Shown here piece after piece: positions 51,030-59,775 of a DNA stretch of 64,000 bases (positions are counted from its first letter, which is position 1; every line of letters begins with the position of its first letter). The notes under the pieces are model-generated. The model saw nothing but the letters and a program-made list of their open reading frames with translations. It was not told the origin of the DNA and made no database searches. Made by a program: the position numbers and the translations under genes. Source of the stretch: UBA4427 sp046351135 (GTDB lineage Bacteria; Myxococcota_A; UBA9160; UBA4427); NCBI GenBank assembly GCA_046351135.1, contig JAXLZA010000005.1, positions 62,001 to 126,000 on the forward strand, in the 5' to 3' direction.

Positions 51030-51068
51030 GACGATGGACCTCCTCCCGGCGCGCGCGATGGCCCGCGC

Positions 51069-51926
51069 TCAGGACCGCATCAATGGATAGTGCGTCTGCG
51101 GGTCGGGCGCCCCCTTCGGCAGGCCGCCGTCGAGGTCCCGGAATCCGTAGGCCTCGGCCAGCTGGCGGGTCGAGTAGATGCACCCGCTGCGGGCGACGAC
51201 CTTCGGATCCGTCGCCAGCGCGACCACCGCCCGCCCCGGAAAGCGCGGCGTCTCGGCGCCCTCGAGATCGACCCCCCACTCGTCGGCGTCGAAGGCGAGG
51301 ATCCGCTCGGTCAGCACGAACGACGGCCAGAGCGTGACGACCGCGATGCCGTGCTTCGCGAGCTCGTTGCCCGTGTCCTGGCCGATGCGATCGAGGGCCG
51401 ACTTGGCGATGCCGTAGGTCGCGTGGACGAAGTACTCGCGGGAGCCCTGGGAGCTGACGTTGACGATGAGCCCCTGCTTCCGGGGGATCATGTGCTGCGC
51501 CGCGTGCCAGGTCGTGACGTAGACCGAGCGCGCGCTGATCCCCGTCATGTCGTCCCAGTAGGAGATCGGCGTCGAGTAGAAGGGCTCGGCGTTGCCGCAG
51601 CCCTCGGGCAGGTCGAAGGCGCTGTTGACGAGGATGTCGATCCGACCGCACTCCTTCATCACGCGCGCGAAGACCGCACCGATCTGCTCGTCGGAGCGCA
51701 GATCGCAGACGACCGGGATCGCCGTCCCGCCGAGCTCCTTCGCCTCGGCCACCGTCTTCGAGAGGCTCCCCGGCAGCGCCCCCTCGCCCTCGTTGAGCGT
51801 CCGGCCCAGCACGTAGACCTTCGCCCCGTTCGCCGCGAGCTCGAGCACGCACCCGCGCCCGATGCCCCGCGAGCCCCCCGCCACGATCGCGACCTTGCCC
51901 TCGAGAACGCCGCGTTGACTGCTCAT
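51069..51926 (-). CDS. Short-chain dehydrogenase, DHRS1-like
   Basis: A 285-residue SDR of the DHRS1-like group. The loop is VAGGSRGIGRG, NSAFD stands where NNAG is usual, and the catalytic residues lie in NVSSQGSREYF and TYGIAKSAL. An extended C-terminus (LDGGLPKGAPDPQTHYPLM) follows. It is the first gene of the long minus-strand cluster that runs to 43248. HicBA lies 167 bases upstream, so the cluster's promoter should be in 51927-52093. Confidence 0.86.
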   Translation of the reverse strand: MSSQRGVLEGKVAIVAGGSRGIGRGCVLELAANGAKVYVLGRTLNEGEGALPGSLSKTVAEAKELGGTAIPVVCDLRSDEQIGAVFARVMKECGRIDILVNSAFDLPEGCGNAEPFYSTPISYWDDMTGISARSVYVTTWHAAQHMIPRKQGLIVNVSSQGSREYFVHATYGIAKSALDRIGQDTGNELAKHGIAVVTLWPSFVLTERILAFDADEWGVDLEGAETPRFPGRAVVALATDPKVVARSGCIYSTRQLAEAYGFRDLDGGLPKGAPDPQTHYPLMRS

Positions 51927-52093
51927 GAGACTCTCCCGTTCGTGCGTTGCGATCCACCGCGTGCGGCTCAGCTCGCGCGCCCGGTCGTCGAGATCACGAT
52001 CGGGCGTCGATCGCGAAGCGAACCGTGGTCGAGCAGGAGCCCGCCCAGAACCGTACCAGGATGGATCGCCGTCCACCGCAGGCCCGGCGGGCC

Positions 52094-52291
52094 TCAGCGA
52101 AGAGGGGCAGGCTCCGGAATGTCGAGGTCCCGGCAAATCTTGCGCGCCAGGAACTCGTTGATCTCCCGGTGCCGTGGAACCGTGGAGGCCTTGCGGGCAG
52201 GGCGATTCACATAGACGGAATGACTGCCGCCCTCACGCAGGAGCTCGCACCCGTGGCGTTCGAGATGGCGGAGAAGGTCGCGCCGCTTCAA
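52094..52291 (-). CDS. hicA: HicA-type toxin (mRNA interferase)
   Basis: A 65-residue HicA protein. KRRDLLRHLERHGCELLREG is the opening helix and strand, GSHSVYV carries the catalytic His of the double-stranded-RNA-binding fold, and PRHREINEFLARKICRDL is the conserved C-terminal part. HicA cleaves mRNA and is held inactive by HicB. It starts with TTG overlapping the HicB stop (TTGA), so antitoxin is made first, as expected for HicBA order. The track of starts shows no ATG in frame, which explains why a standard caller might miss it. Confidence 0.88.
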   Translation of the reverse strand: MKRRDLLRHLERHGCELLREGGSHSVYVNRPARKASTVPRHREINEFLARKICRDLDIPEPAPLR

Positions 52292-52503
52292 CCCGCGATC
52301 TTCAGCGGCTCGCGGATGACCTTGGCCGACCCGATCGACTCCCGCGCCATCTCGCGATTGGCGGCGAGCACGAGCTCGAGGGCCTCCTGGAGATTCTCGC
52401 GCGCCTCCTCGAGGGTCCGCCCCTGGGCATTGACCCCGGGAATCTCCTCGACGAAGGCGATGTAGCCCTCGTCGACCTCCTGGAATACCGCCGTGAAGCT
52501 CAT
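52288..52503 (-). CDS. hicB: HicB-type antitoxin
   Basis: A 71-residue HicB partner. FTAVFQEVDEGYIAFVEEIPG and NAQGRTLEEARENLQEALEL are the partially degraded RNase-H-like core of the family; the C-terminus lacks an obvious DNA-binding domain and ends KVIREPLKIAG. It precedes hicA by a 4-base overlap on the minus strand and is divergent from the amidase gene. The pair looks complete and probably active as an addiction or stress module. Confidence 0.88.
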   Translation of the reverse strand: MSFTAVFQEVDEGYIAFVEEIPGVNAQGRTLEEARENLQEALELVLAANREMARESIGSAKVIREPLKIAG

Positions 52504-52660
52504 GCGCTCGCCTCCTGGAAGACGTTTCGAGGCAGTGTAGCGGGCGATCGAATTGGACCGTTCCGCGGGTCCGATTGGTCACGGGCCGTGAATCCGTGTT
52601 CCGACTGCCTCGCGCCTCCCCCTCGTGCACCCCCCTCCCCCGCATGCCAGACTCCGGCCC

Positions 52661-54094
52661 ATGTCGAACGTCCCCTCCGATCTCGCCCTCCTCGACGCCA
52701 CCGCCCAGGCCGAGCTCGTCGCCCGCGGCGCACTCTCCGCCGCCGAGCTCGTCGACGCCGCGATCGAGCGCATCGAACGCGTGAATCCGAAGCTCAACGC
52801 CGTCATCCATCCGCTCTTCGAGAAGGCGCGCGCCGAGGCGCGCTCGCCCACGCTCGCCCGCGGCCCCTTCCGCGGCGTCCCCTTCCTCGTGAAGGACGCC
52901 GTCTGCACGACCGCCGGCGATCCCTACCACGCGGGCATGCGCTTCCTGAAGCGCCACGGCTTCCGCGCCGCGAAGGACACCGAGCTCGCCCGCCGCTTCC
53001 GTGCCGCCGGCTTCGTGTTCGTCGGCAAGACGAACACCCCGGAGCTCGCCCTCTCCGCGACGACCGAGCCCCTCGCCTACGGCCCGACCCGCAATCCCTG
53101 GAGCCTCGATCATTCGACCGGCGGCTCGAGCGGCGGCTCCGCGGCCGCCGTCGCCGCGGGCCTCGCCCCCGCCGGCCACGCCAACGACATGGGTGGCTCG
53201 ATCCGGATCCCCGCGTCCCACTGTGCGCTCGTCGGCCTCAAGCCCTCCCGAGCCCGAGGCACCCTCGCCCCCGACTTCGGCGAATACTGGGGCCCGCTGA
53301 CCCACGAGCACGTCGTGACGCGCAGCGTCCGCGACTCCGCCACGATCCTCGACGCCATCGCCGGCCCCGCCGCCGGCGATCCCTACACGGCACCGCCCTT
53401 CGCGCGCCCGCTGCGCGAGGAGGTCGGTGCCCCGCCCGGGCGCCTGCGCATCGGCCTCGTCACGCAGGCGGGGGCCCGACCGACCCATCGCGACTGCGTC
53501 ACCGCCGCCGAGTCGACGGCGGCGCTGCTCGCGTCCCTCGGCCATGCGGTCGAGCCGGTCCGCATCCCCGAGCTCGATGCGCCGCAGATGGGACCGTGGA
53601 TCGCGCCCGCGGTCGCTCGCGACCTCGATCGGCTCGCCGCCCTCGTCGGCCAGCCGATCGGCCCCGACGACGTCGAGCCGATGAACTGGATGATGGCCGA
53701 GCAGGGCCGCGCGATGAGCGCCGTCGAATACGTGCGGCAGGCGGAGGCGGCCTTCGCCTGGTCGCGGGCGCTCTCGGCGTACTGGGGGCGGGACTTCGAC
53801 GTCCTGCTGACGCCGACCGCCGGTGCGCCGCCGCCGCGGATCGGCGAGCTCGGGCCGCTGGTCCCGATTCCCGAGCTGCTGGCCGGGCTCGGCGCCTACA
53901 CGATCTTCACGATGCCCTTCGACGTGACGGGCCAGCCCGCGATCTCGCTGCCGCTCGCGTGGAACGCGGCGGGGCTGCCCATCGGGAGCCAGCTCGTCGC
54001 GGAGTACGGGCGCGAGGACGTGCTGATCCGGCTCGCGGCGCAGCTCGAGGAGGCGAGGCCGTGGCGGGAGCGGCGGGCGCCGCTCCACGCCTGA
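52661..54094 (+). CDS. Amidase signature-family hydrolase
   Basis: A 477-residue amidase. The Ser-cisSer-Lys triad is visible: Lys in FLVKDAV, cis-Ser in the STGGSSGGSAA glycine-rich segment, and the nucleophile in GGSIRIPAS. Such enzymes split amides or esters, including aryl amides and fatty-acid amides; GatA function is unlikely because no gatB/C is adjacent. The ATG at 52661 is chosen over one at 52625, whose added residues are not conserved. It is divergent from hicBA. Confidence 0.9.
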   Translation: MSNVPSDLALLDATAQAELVARGALSAAELVDAAIERIERVNPKLNAVIHPLFEKARAEARSPTLARGPFRGVPFLVKDAVCTTAGDPYHAGMRFLKRHGFRAAKDTELARRFRAAGFVFVGKTNTPELALSATTEPLAYGPTRNPWSLDHSTGGSSGGSAAAVAAGLAPAGHANDMGGSIRIPASHCALVGLKPSRARGTLAPDFGEYWGPLTHEHVVTRSVRDSATILDAIAGPAAGDPYTAPPFARPLREEVGAPPGRLRIGLVTQAGARPTHRDCVTAAESTAALLASLGHAVEPVRIPELDAPQMGPWIAPAVARDLDRLAALVGQPIGPDDVEPMNWMMAEQGRAMSAVEYVRQAEAAFAWSRALSAYWGRDFDVLLTPTAGAPPPRIGELGPLVPIPELLAGLGAYTIFTMPFDVTGQPAISLPLAWNAAGLPIGSQLVAEYGREDVLIRLAAQLEEARPWRERRAPLHA

Positions 54095-54122
54095 CGCGGC
54101 GATCCGGCGCGCGAACGCGCAT

Positions 54123-54139
54123 CGCCCGGCAGCCGGGCG
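54123..54139. terminator. Short hairpin between convergent genes
   Basis: CGCCCGG (54123-54129) and CCGGGCG (54133-54139) form a 7-bp perfect stem with a 3-base loop, between the amidase stop and the convergent amidohydrolase stop. There is no T-tract. It may be a weak bidirectional terminator. Confidence 0.4.
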
Positions 54140-54158
54140 CGAGCGGAGCCTTCCGCGC

Positions 54159-55655
54159 CTAGCGCTTTTCCTGCGCGAGGATCTTCCGCGCCTCGTCCTC
54201 GACCGCCGTCCCTTCGAAGAACTTCGGATTCATCCCGCCGTGCAGGCGCACCGAGTTCGCGAAGGTGAAGTCCCGGAAGTCGTCGGCATTGATCAGGCCC
54301 TCTTCGAAGAGCTCGTAGGCTTCCCCGACGACATGGCGCATGTCGGGCACGTCGAAATGCCCGATGTCGCTCCCGAAGACCGCCTTGAAGCGGACGTGGA
54401 GCGGGGTCAGCCGCGTGTCGAACGCCAAAACGTTCGCCCGGTCGTCGGCCTCGCAGCCGAAGAAGAGGCGCGCGGCGTAGCGGTCGGCGAAGTCGGCCTC
54501 GTCCCCGATCTCCATCGCGGCCCACTCGTCGAGATCCGCCGGGTCGACGTTCGCGGTGAAGAAGTTCTCGAGGCTGCGGTCGAACTGGTCCATCCGGCCC
54601 GTCGCGAAGCGGCCCGCATAGCGCTCGACCATCGCGCGGTAGCCGGCGCGGTCGAGGTTGGCCGGGTTCGTGTTCGCGAGGCCCGCGACCGAGCGCTTCT
54701 CCCAGAGGCCCATGATCTCGGCCATCTGCTGGAAGGCCCAGCCCATGCCGCCCTCGAGCAGCGCGAAGTTCAGGGTCGGGAAGCGGCGGGTCACGCCGCC
54801 CATCACGAGGGACTTCGCGAGCGCCGCCTGGTGCATCGCGTGGTTGCCGATGTGGTTGTAGCTGTAGCTCGAGATCGAGCGCCCCGACCACGGGATCGTC
54901 GGCAGGGTGCCTGCGTGGGCCGTCACCGCGACGCCGAGCTCGACGCAGCGCTTCCAGAACGGGTCGTAGTCGTGCTCCGAGTCGACGCCGTAGTAGTCCA
55001 TCCAGTGGGCGTCGGGAAAGGCATGGGGCGCCGTCTCGTGGAGCCCGGCGATCGGGCGGGGAACGCCCGTCGGGATCATGATGACCTTGTGGCGCAGGCG
55101 CAGGACCGAATGCTCGAGCTCGTCGATCGCCTCCTGCGGCGTGTTCATCGGGATCACGGCGACCGGGCAGATCCGATCGGCGTACTCGGCGTACATGTCC
55201 GCCTGCAGCGTGTTGAGCGCGCGGCAGCCGATGCGGCGGCGCTCCTCGTCGAGCTCGATCGGGAGAAAGAGGCCGAGCCCGCCGTAGACGATCGTGAAGT
55301 CCCAGCCGAGCTCGGGCATCCGCTCGTAGAGGAGCCCGGGCAGGATCGCCGTCGCGGCGTCGTTCAGATTCTTCGTCGGCATGCCCCACCAGGCCGGCCG
55401 CCGCGTCCGCCACTTGCGCCGCTCCGCCCAGCTCTGGTCGACCCAGCCCGAGAAGTCGCCGCCGCGGTGGCCACCGCCCGTCCCCTCGGAGAGGAAGCCT
55501 GCGCGATAGCGCCGGCCGAAGTCGGCGCCGCCGACCTTGTCGATCGCCTCGAGGAAGCCCGGGTAGAACTCGTTGATGTGGGCATCGCCGTCGATGATCG
55601 GATGACCGAGGCGGGCGCGGATCTCGCCACCGACGGGATGGGCATGCTGGGACAT
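54159..55655 (-). CDS. Amidohydrolase_2 family metal-dependent hydrolase (long form)
   Basis: A 498-residue PF04909-type TIM-barrel hydrolase. The start motif is PIIDGDAHINE (Asp24-x-His26), VTAHAGT holds a central His, and GSDIGHFDVPD carries the final Asp. It is longer than usual for the family (about 300-420 residues) through insertions near residues 50-95. The family decarboxylates or hydrolyses aromatic or beta-keto acids. It starts after GGAGG and follows another amidohydrolase gene (55676) by 20 bases, so the two are co-transcribed. Confidence 0.86.
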   Translation of the reverse strand: MSQHAHPVGGEIRARLGHPIIDGDAHINEFYPGFLEAIDKVGGADFGRRYRAGFLSEGTGGGHRGGDFSGWVDQSWAERRKWRTRRPAWWGMPTKNLNDAATAILPGLLYERMPELGWDFTIVYGGLGLFLPIELDEERRRIGCRALNTLQADMYAEYADRICPVAVIPMNTPQEAIDELEHSVLRLRHKVIMIPTGVPRPIAGLHETAPHAFPDAHWMDYYGVDSEHDYDPFWKRCVELGVAVTAHAGTLPTIPWSGRSISSYSYNHIGNHAMHQAALAKSLVMGGVTRRFPTLNFALLEGGMGWAFQQMAEIMGLWEKRSVAGLANTNPANLDRAGYRAMVERYAGRFATGRMDQFDRSLENFFTANVDPADLDEWAAMEIGDEADFADRYAARLFFGCEADDRANVLAFDTRLTPLHVRFKAVFGSDIGHFDVPDMRHVVGEAYELFEEGLINADDFRDFTFANSVRLHGGMNPKFFEGTAVEDEARKILAQEKR

Positions 55656-55675
55656 GGAGGACTCCTCGATCGGAA

Positions 55676-56779
55676 CTAGGCGGCCAGGTGGTAGAGCTCG
55701 GCGACGTTCTTGTAGAGGATCGCGTCGGCCACGTCCTGCGACATGGGCGCGGTCAGCTCGTCGACGATCTTGTGGGTGTACGGGTAGGTCCCGTCGCCGT
55801 GCGGGAAGTCCGAGGCCCAGAGGATGCGGTCGGCCCGCATCCCGGGCAGCGCGTACTTCACGCTGTAGTCGTCCTGGAACGTGACGAAGATGTTGTCGTC
55901 GAAGTACTCGGAGGGCATGCGCGAGAGCACGTCGTACTTCTGCCAGTGGCGGTGGCGCTCGAAGTTGTGGTCCATCCGGTACTTGAAATGCGGGACCCAG
56001 CCGGCGTCGGCCTCGACGCAGACGACCTTCAGCTTCGGATGGCGCTCGAACACGCCGCCGAAGATCAGCATCGCCATCAGGTCCTGGTTGCCGCGGATCG
56101 TGATCAGATGCTGGATGATCTTGTGGCCGCGCTGGTGGTCGCCGATGTCGCCGCGGGTCGTCAGGATGTGGAACGCGACCGGGATGTCGAGCTCGACGCA
56201 GGCGCGCCAGAACGGGTCGTAGTCGGGATGGTCGTAGTCGTGGAAGGCGGCGTTGCCCGAGAGCATGACGCCGCGGTAGCCGAGGCGCTTCGCCTCCTCG
56301 AGCTCGGCGATGCCCTCCTGAATCGTCCGCAGCGTGACCTGCGGCAGCATGACGAGGCGCTTCGGGTCGGCCTCGTGGAAGCGCAGGATCCAGCGGTTGT
56401 AGGCGTCGAAGCAGGCCTTGCGGTAGTTCACGTCGGGATGGTTGCAGAGGACCATGCCCATGCTCGGGTAGATGACCTCGGCGCTGATGCCCTCCTCGTC
56501 CTGGAGCGCGAGGCGCGCCTTCGGATCGTGGCCGGCGGGATGGAGCTCCTCCCAGCGCCGGGGCTTGCCGAAGTCCTCGGGCGGGCGGCCGGCCGTACAG
56601 ACGAGGCCCATCGGGATGATGTCGGCGATGGCCAGATTCGGGATCGTGAACACCGCGCCCCCCCGATTCTCGACGTAGGCCGCGCGCGGTCGATCGGCGC
56701 GGAACTTCGGATCGATGTCCGCGTAGGTCTCGTCGTGCTCGACGGTGTGGGAGTCGGCGGAGATGAGTCGCTTGCGCAT
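55676..56779 (-). CDS. Amidohydrolase_2 family metal-dependent hydrolase
   Basis: A 367-residue amidohydrolase. The metal motif is ISADSHTVEHD (Asp9, His11), FHILTTRGDIGDH supplies a His in the middle, and ASDFPHGDG the last Asp. It is the first of a pair with the long paralogue at 54159. Family relatives include ACMSD and 5-carboxyvanillate or resorcylate decarboxylases. The start follows GAGGAGAC and faces a divergent TauD gene at 57010. Together with the amidohydrolase at 33514 it makes three paralogues in the window. Confidence 0.87.
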   Translation of the reverse strand: MRKRLISADSHTVEHDETYADIDPKFRADRPRAAYVENRGGAVFTIPNLAIADIIPMGLVCTAGRPPEDFGKPRRWEELHPAGHDPKARLALQDEEGISAEVIYPSMGMVLCNHPDVNYRKACFDAYNRWILRFHEADPKRLVMLPQVTLRTIQEGIAELEEAKRLGYRGVMLSGNAAFHDYDHPDYDPFWRACVELDIPVAFHILTTRGDIGDHQRGHKIIQHLITIRGNQDLMAMLIFGGVFERHPKLKVVCVEADAGWVPHFKYRMDHNFERHRHWQKYDVLSRMPSEYFDDNIFVTFQDDYSVKYALPGMRADRILWASDFPHGDGTYPYTHKIVDELTAPMSQDVADAILYKNVAELYHLAA

Positions 56780-57009
56780 GGGAGTCTCCTCGTTCGAGAG
56801 CGGTGCGACCCGCGCCCCCGAGACCATCGAGGCGTTGGAAGCGCGGAGTTCGCTCCCCGCAGCATCGCGCACGGGCGCGCCCGCGCAACCGGGTGGCGGC
56901 GAGGGGCGCCCATGCGGCTCCGGAACCGCCCTTCCCCCCCGCATCGAATTGCGAGAGAATGAACGGGCCGGGCCGCGGCCATGAACGGCGCGCCCAAGGA
57001 GGAACGACC

Positions 57010-57900
57010 ATGGATTTCGAAGTCAAGCCGACCGGCTCGGGCGTCGGTGCCGAGATCATCGGCCTCGATCTGTCGCGACCGATCTCGGAGTCGACGCAGC
57101 GCGCGCTCTACGCCGTCTGGCTCGACGCCGGCATCCTCGTCTTCCGCGGCCTCGCGACGACGCCCGAACGCCACGTCGCCCTCTCCCGCTGCTTCGGCGA
57201 CCTCGACGTCCATCCGGTCGAGAGCGTCCGCCTCGAAGGCCATCCCGAGATCATCGAGCTGACGACCCGCGGCAAGAACACGCCGATCGTCCACTACATC
57301 GACGACGAGCCGATCGTCGGCCGCATCCCGTGGCACAGCGACATGATCTACACGACCCGCCCCTGCCGCGGCGCGCTCCTGCGCATGATCGAGCGCCCGG
57401 CGCGCGGTGGCGAGACCGGCTGGATCGACACCGCCGCCGCCTACGACGCCCTCTCGCCCGCGCAGAAGAAGAAGATCGAAGGCCTCGAGGCCCGCTTCGA
57501 CTTCGTGACGAACATCTGCGACATGCGCTTCGCGCGGACGAAGAACCTTCGCTTCGGCACGATGGGGAGCCAGGACTTCGGCAGCTTCCCGCCCGTCGCC
57601 CACACCCTCGTCTGGACCCATCCCGAGAGCGGCCGCAAGTCGCTGGTCCTCTCGCCGATCCACCTGATCGAGATGGTCGGCATGCCGCGCGAAGAAGGCG
57701 ACGCGCTGCTCGAGGAGCTCGTCGACCATACGTGCTCCGGCCGCTTCACCTACGTCCACGACTGGCAGCCGAACGACGTCGTCCTCTGGGACAACTGGCG
57801 CACGATGCACATGGCCTTCGGCACGCCCGAGGGCCTGCACCGCGTCGTGCAGCGCACGTCGATCACGGGCGAGCGCGAGGTCGGACGGATCCTCGCCTGA
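57010..57900 (+). CDS. TauD/TfdA family Fe(II)/2-oxoglutarate dioxygenase
   Basis: A 296-residue dioxygenase. The iron triad is His109-x-Asp111 (PWHSDMIY) and His277 (LHRVVQR), with Arg282 in the 2-oxoglutarate-binding position; the DWQPNDVVLWDNWRTMH segment is typical. The family hydroxylates sulfonates, herbicide ethers and other small acids; the substrate is open. AAGGAGGAACGACC gives a very strong ribosome site. It is divergent from the amidohydrolase pair and may be part of the same catabolic function. Confidence 0.89.
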   Translation: MDFEVKPTGSGVGAEIIGLDLSRPISESTQRALYAVWLDAGILVFRGLATTPERHVALSRCFGDLDVHPVESVRLEGHPEIIELTTRGKNTPIVHYIDDEPIVGRIPWHSDMIYTTRPCRGALLRMIERPARGGETGWIDTAAAYDALSPAQKKKIEGLEARFDFVTNICDMRFARTKNLRFGTMGSQDFGSFPPVAHTLVWTHPESGRKSLVLSPIHLIEMVGMPREEGDALLEELVDHTCSGRFTYVHDWQPNDVVLWDNWRTMHMAFGTPEGLHRVVQRTSITGEREVGRILA

Positions 57901-57969
57901 CGAGCCGGCGCGACGGCCGCGCCTCGACGCAATCGCCGCGCGCGGCGCGCCGGTCGCAGACGGATCGGT

Positions 57970-58680
57970 TCAGCCGAAGATCCGGTGGTGGGTGAAGAAG
58001 AGCAGCCCGAACAAGGCGCTCGCGACCGCGAGCATCGCCGGGCGCAGCTCCCCGAAGACGAAGCGATTGCGGCCCTGCGCGATCGCGACGAAGGGCACGA
58101 ACGAGGTCTCCGCGAAGAAGCGCTCGAGCGAGGCGCCCCCGCTCCGCCGGCGGCGCCAGTCCTGGTGGGCGCAGCCGAGCACCGCGTAGGCGGTCAAGCC
58201 GCCGAAGAAGGCGCGGTCGATCGGCGCCGGGTTCACGAGCAGGTGGGCGAGCCCCGCCAGCGCGACGCCCATGAACGCCGGATGCCGCGTGATCCGCAGC
58301 GCCCCCCGCGCGGCGGGCTCGCGCGCGGCCCCGCCCGGGTCCGCGCCGCCCATTCCCGCCATCAGCGCCGAGACCGGATTCGGCTGCGAGAAGCCGATCA
58401 CGATCAGGTTCAGGGCGACGAACATCATCGCCATCGTGAGCCACCAGATCCCCGGCACCGTCGCCAGCACCGGCAGCGGCACCGCCCCCGACACGCGCTC
58501 CCCGAAGTAGACCCGGGCGAGCGGGCCGAAGGTCGCGAAGGCGACGAGGGAGTAGGCGAGCAGGAAGCCGCGATCGCCGAGGCGTGTGACGAGGCGGTCG
58601 CGCAGTGGTGGATGCGAGAGCAGCGTGTGGGTCCCGCCGAAGGCGAGCCAGCCGAGCAGGACCAGATCGACGGCGTCCAT
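57970..58680 (-). CDS. NnrU/isoprenylcysteine-methyltransferase-like membrane protein
   Basis: A 236-residue protein with about six hydrophobic helices. THTLLSHPPLRDRL near the start and RITRHPAFMGVALAGLAHLL in the middle are the NnrU signatures (RHP-containing, related to ICMT and methyltransferase-like membrane proteins). NnrU was first linked to nitric oxide metabolism but its activity is unproven; family members may handle isoprenoid or lipid substrates. GAGGAGG precedes the ATG. It is convergent with TauD and divergent from the LLM gene. Confidence 0.82.
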   Translation of the reverse strand: MDAVDLVLLGWLAFGGTHTLLSHPPLRDRLVTRLGDRGFLLAYSLVAFATFGPLARVYFGERVSGAVPLPVLATVPGIWWLTMAMMFVALNLIVIGFSQPNPVSALMAGMGGADPGGAAREPAARGALRITRHPAFMGVALAGLAHLLVNPAPIDRAFFGGLTAYAVLGCAHQDWRRRRSGGASLERFFAETSFVPFVAIAQGRNRFVFGELRPAMLAVASALFGLLFFTHHRIFG

Positions 58681-58730
58681 GTCGCCCCTCCTCGCGGCCG
58701 GATCATCCCCCAGCGCGGCGCGCAGCGCGA

Positions 58731-58757
58731 GCGACGTGCGCGACGTGCGCGACGTGC
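58731..58757. repeat. Tandem direct repeat (9 bp x3)
   Basis: Three exact copies of GCGACGTGC lie end to end, 51-77 bases upstream of the NnrU start and about 97 bases upstream of the LLM start, in their divergent gap. Direct repeats at this place can be activator sites or a short sequence-slippage repeat. No regulator can be named. Confidence 0.5.
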
Positions 58758-58853
58758 GCAGCGTCGGCGGCACGGAGCGCTCGCGCGAGGGCCGTCGGGG
58801 CGGGCGCCAGACGGGCGCATGCCTCGAGCCGGCCCGCGCGATACCGTGCCCCC

Positions 58854-59720
58854 ATGCCGAACCCGACCGCGTCGAAGCGCCCGATCCGTCTCACCTTCAA
58901 GACCCGCCCGCAGGACACGGCCTGGCCCGACCTGCTCGCGATGTGGCTCGAGGCGGAGCAGATCGAGGCCCTCGACGGCGGCTTCCTCTACGACCATTTC
59001 TATCCGATCTACGGCGACTCGACGGGGCCCTGCTTCGAGGGCTGGACTGCCCTCGCCTATCTCGCCGGCCGCACGCAGCGGCTGCGCCTCGGGCTCATGG
59101 TGACGGGCAATCCCTATCGCCATCCGGCGGTGCTCGCCAACATGGCGGCGACCTTCGACGTCGTCTCGGGCGGGCGCCTCGATCTCGGCCTCGGCGCGGG
59201 CTGGAACGAGGAGGAGGCCTCGGCCTACGGCATCCCGCTGCTGCCCTGGAAGCAGCGCTTCGATCAATTCGACGAGGCCTGCCGGATCATCCATTCGCTG
59301 CTGACGCAGACGACGACGACCTTCCTCGGCGAGCACTACCGCCTCGAGAACGCGCGCTGCGAGCCGAAGCCCATCCAGAAGCCGCGGCCGCCCTTCCTGA
59401 TCGGCGGCGGCGGCGAGAAGCGGACGCTCCGGATCGCCGCGAAGTATGCCGACGACTGGAACTTCCCCGGCGGCTCCCCCGAGCAGTTCGCCCACAAGGT
59501 CGCCGTCCTCCACGACCACTGCGCCGACGTCGGCCGGGATCCGAAGGAGATCGCCCTCTCGACCCACGTGCTCGCGAGCGCCGACGTCGCGGCGACGGCG
59601 GCGGCCGCCGCGGGCATGGTCGGCGCGGGGGCGACGCATCTCTGTCTCTATTTCTGGGACAATCGCGATCCGTCGCTGCTCGGCCGGACCGTCGAAGCGG
59701 TCCACCAGGCGATCGGCTGA
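58854..59720 (+). CDS. LLM-class (luciferase-like) flavin/F420-dependent oxidoreductase
   Basis: A 288-residue TIM-barrel oxidoreductase. ALAYLAGRTQRLRLGLMVTGN, RHPAVLANMAATFDVVSGGR and LGLGAGWNEEEASAYGIP are the hallmark LLM segments, closest to the F420-dependent group. These enzymes oxidise or reduce alcohols, ketones or steroids with F420 or FMN. The partial similarity to F420 enzymes, with the PPOX-type protein at 11974, hints at F420 use. It is divergent from NnrU and convergent with a BKACE gene. Confidence 0.87.
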   Translation: MPNPTASKRPIRLTFKTRPQDTAWPDLLAMWLEAEQIEALDGGFLYDHFYPIYGDSTGPCFEGWTALAYLAGRTQRLRLGLMVTGNPYRHPAVLANMAATFDVVSGGRLDLGLGAGWNEEEASAYGIPLLPWKQRFDQFDEACRIIHSLLTQTTTTFLGEHYRLENARCEPKPIQKPRPPFLIGGGGEKRTLRIAAKYADDWNFPGGSPEQFAHKVAVLHDHCADVGRDPKEIALSTHVLASADVAATAAAAAGMVGAGATHLCLYFWDNRDPSLLGRTVEAVHQAIG

Positions 59721-59775
59721 GGCAAGTCGACTCGGCGGCCGCTCCGGACCCGCTCGACGCCGGCCCGGCTTCCGC

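Noticed and set aside
57934..57947. CGCCGCGCGCGGCG palindrome between TauD and NnrU genes
   Set aside because: No loop and only GC repeats; expected by chance in this composition.
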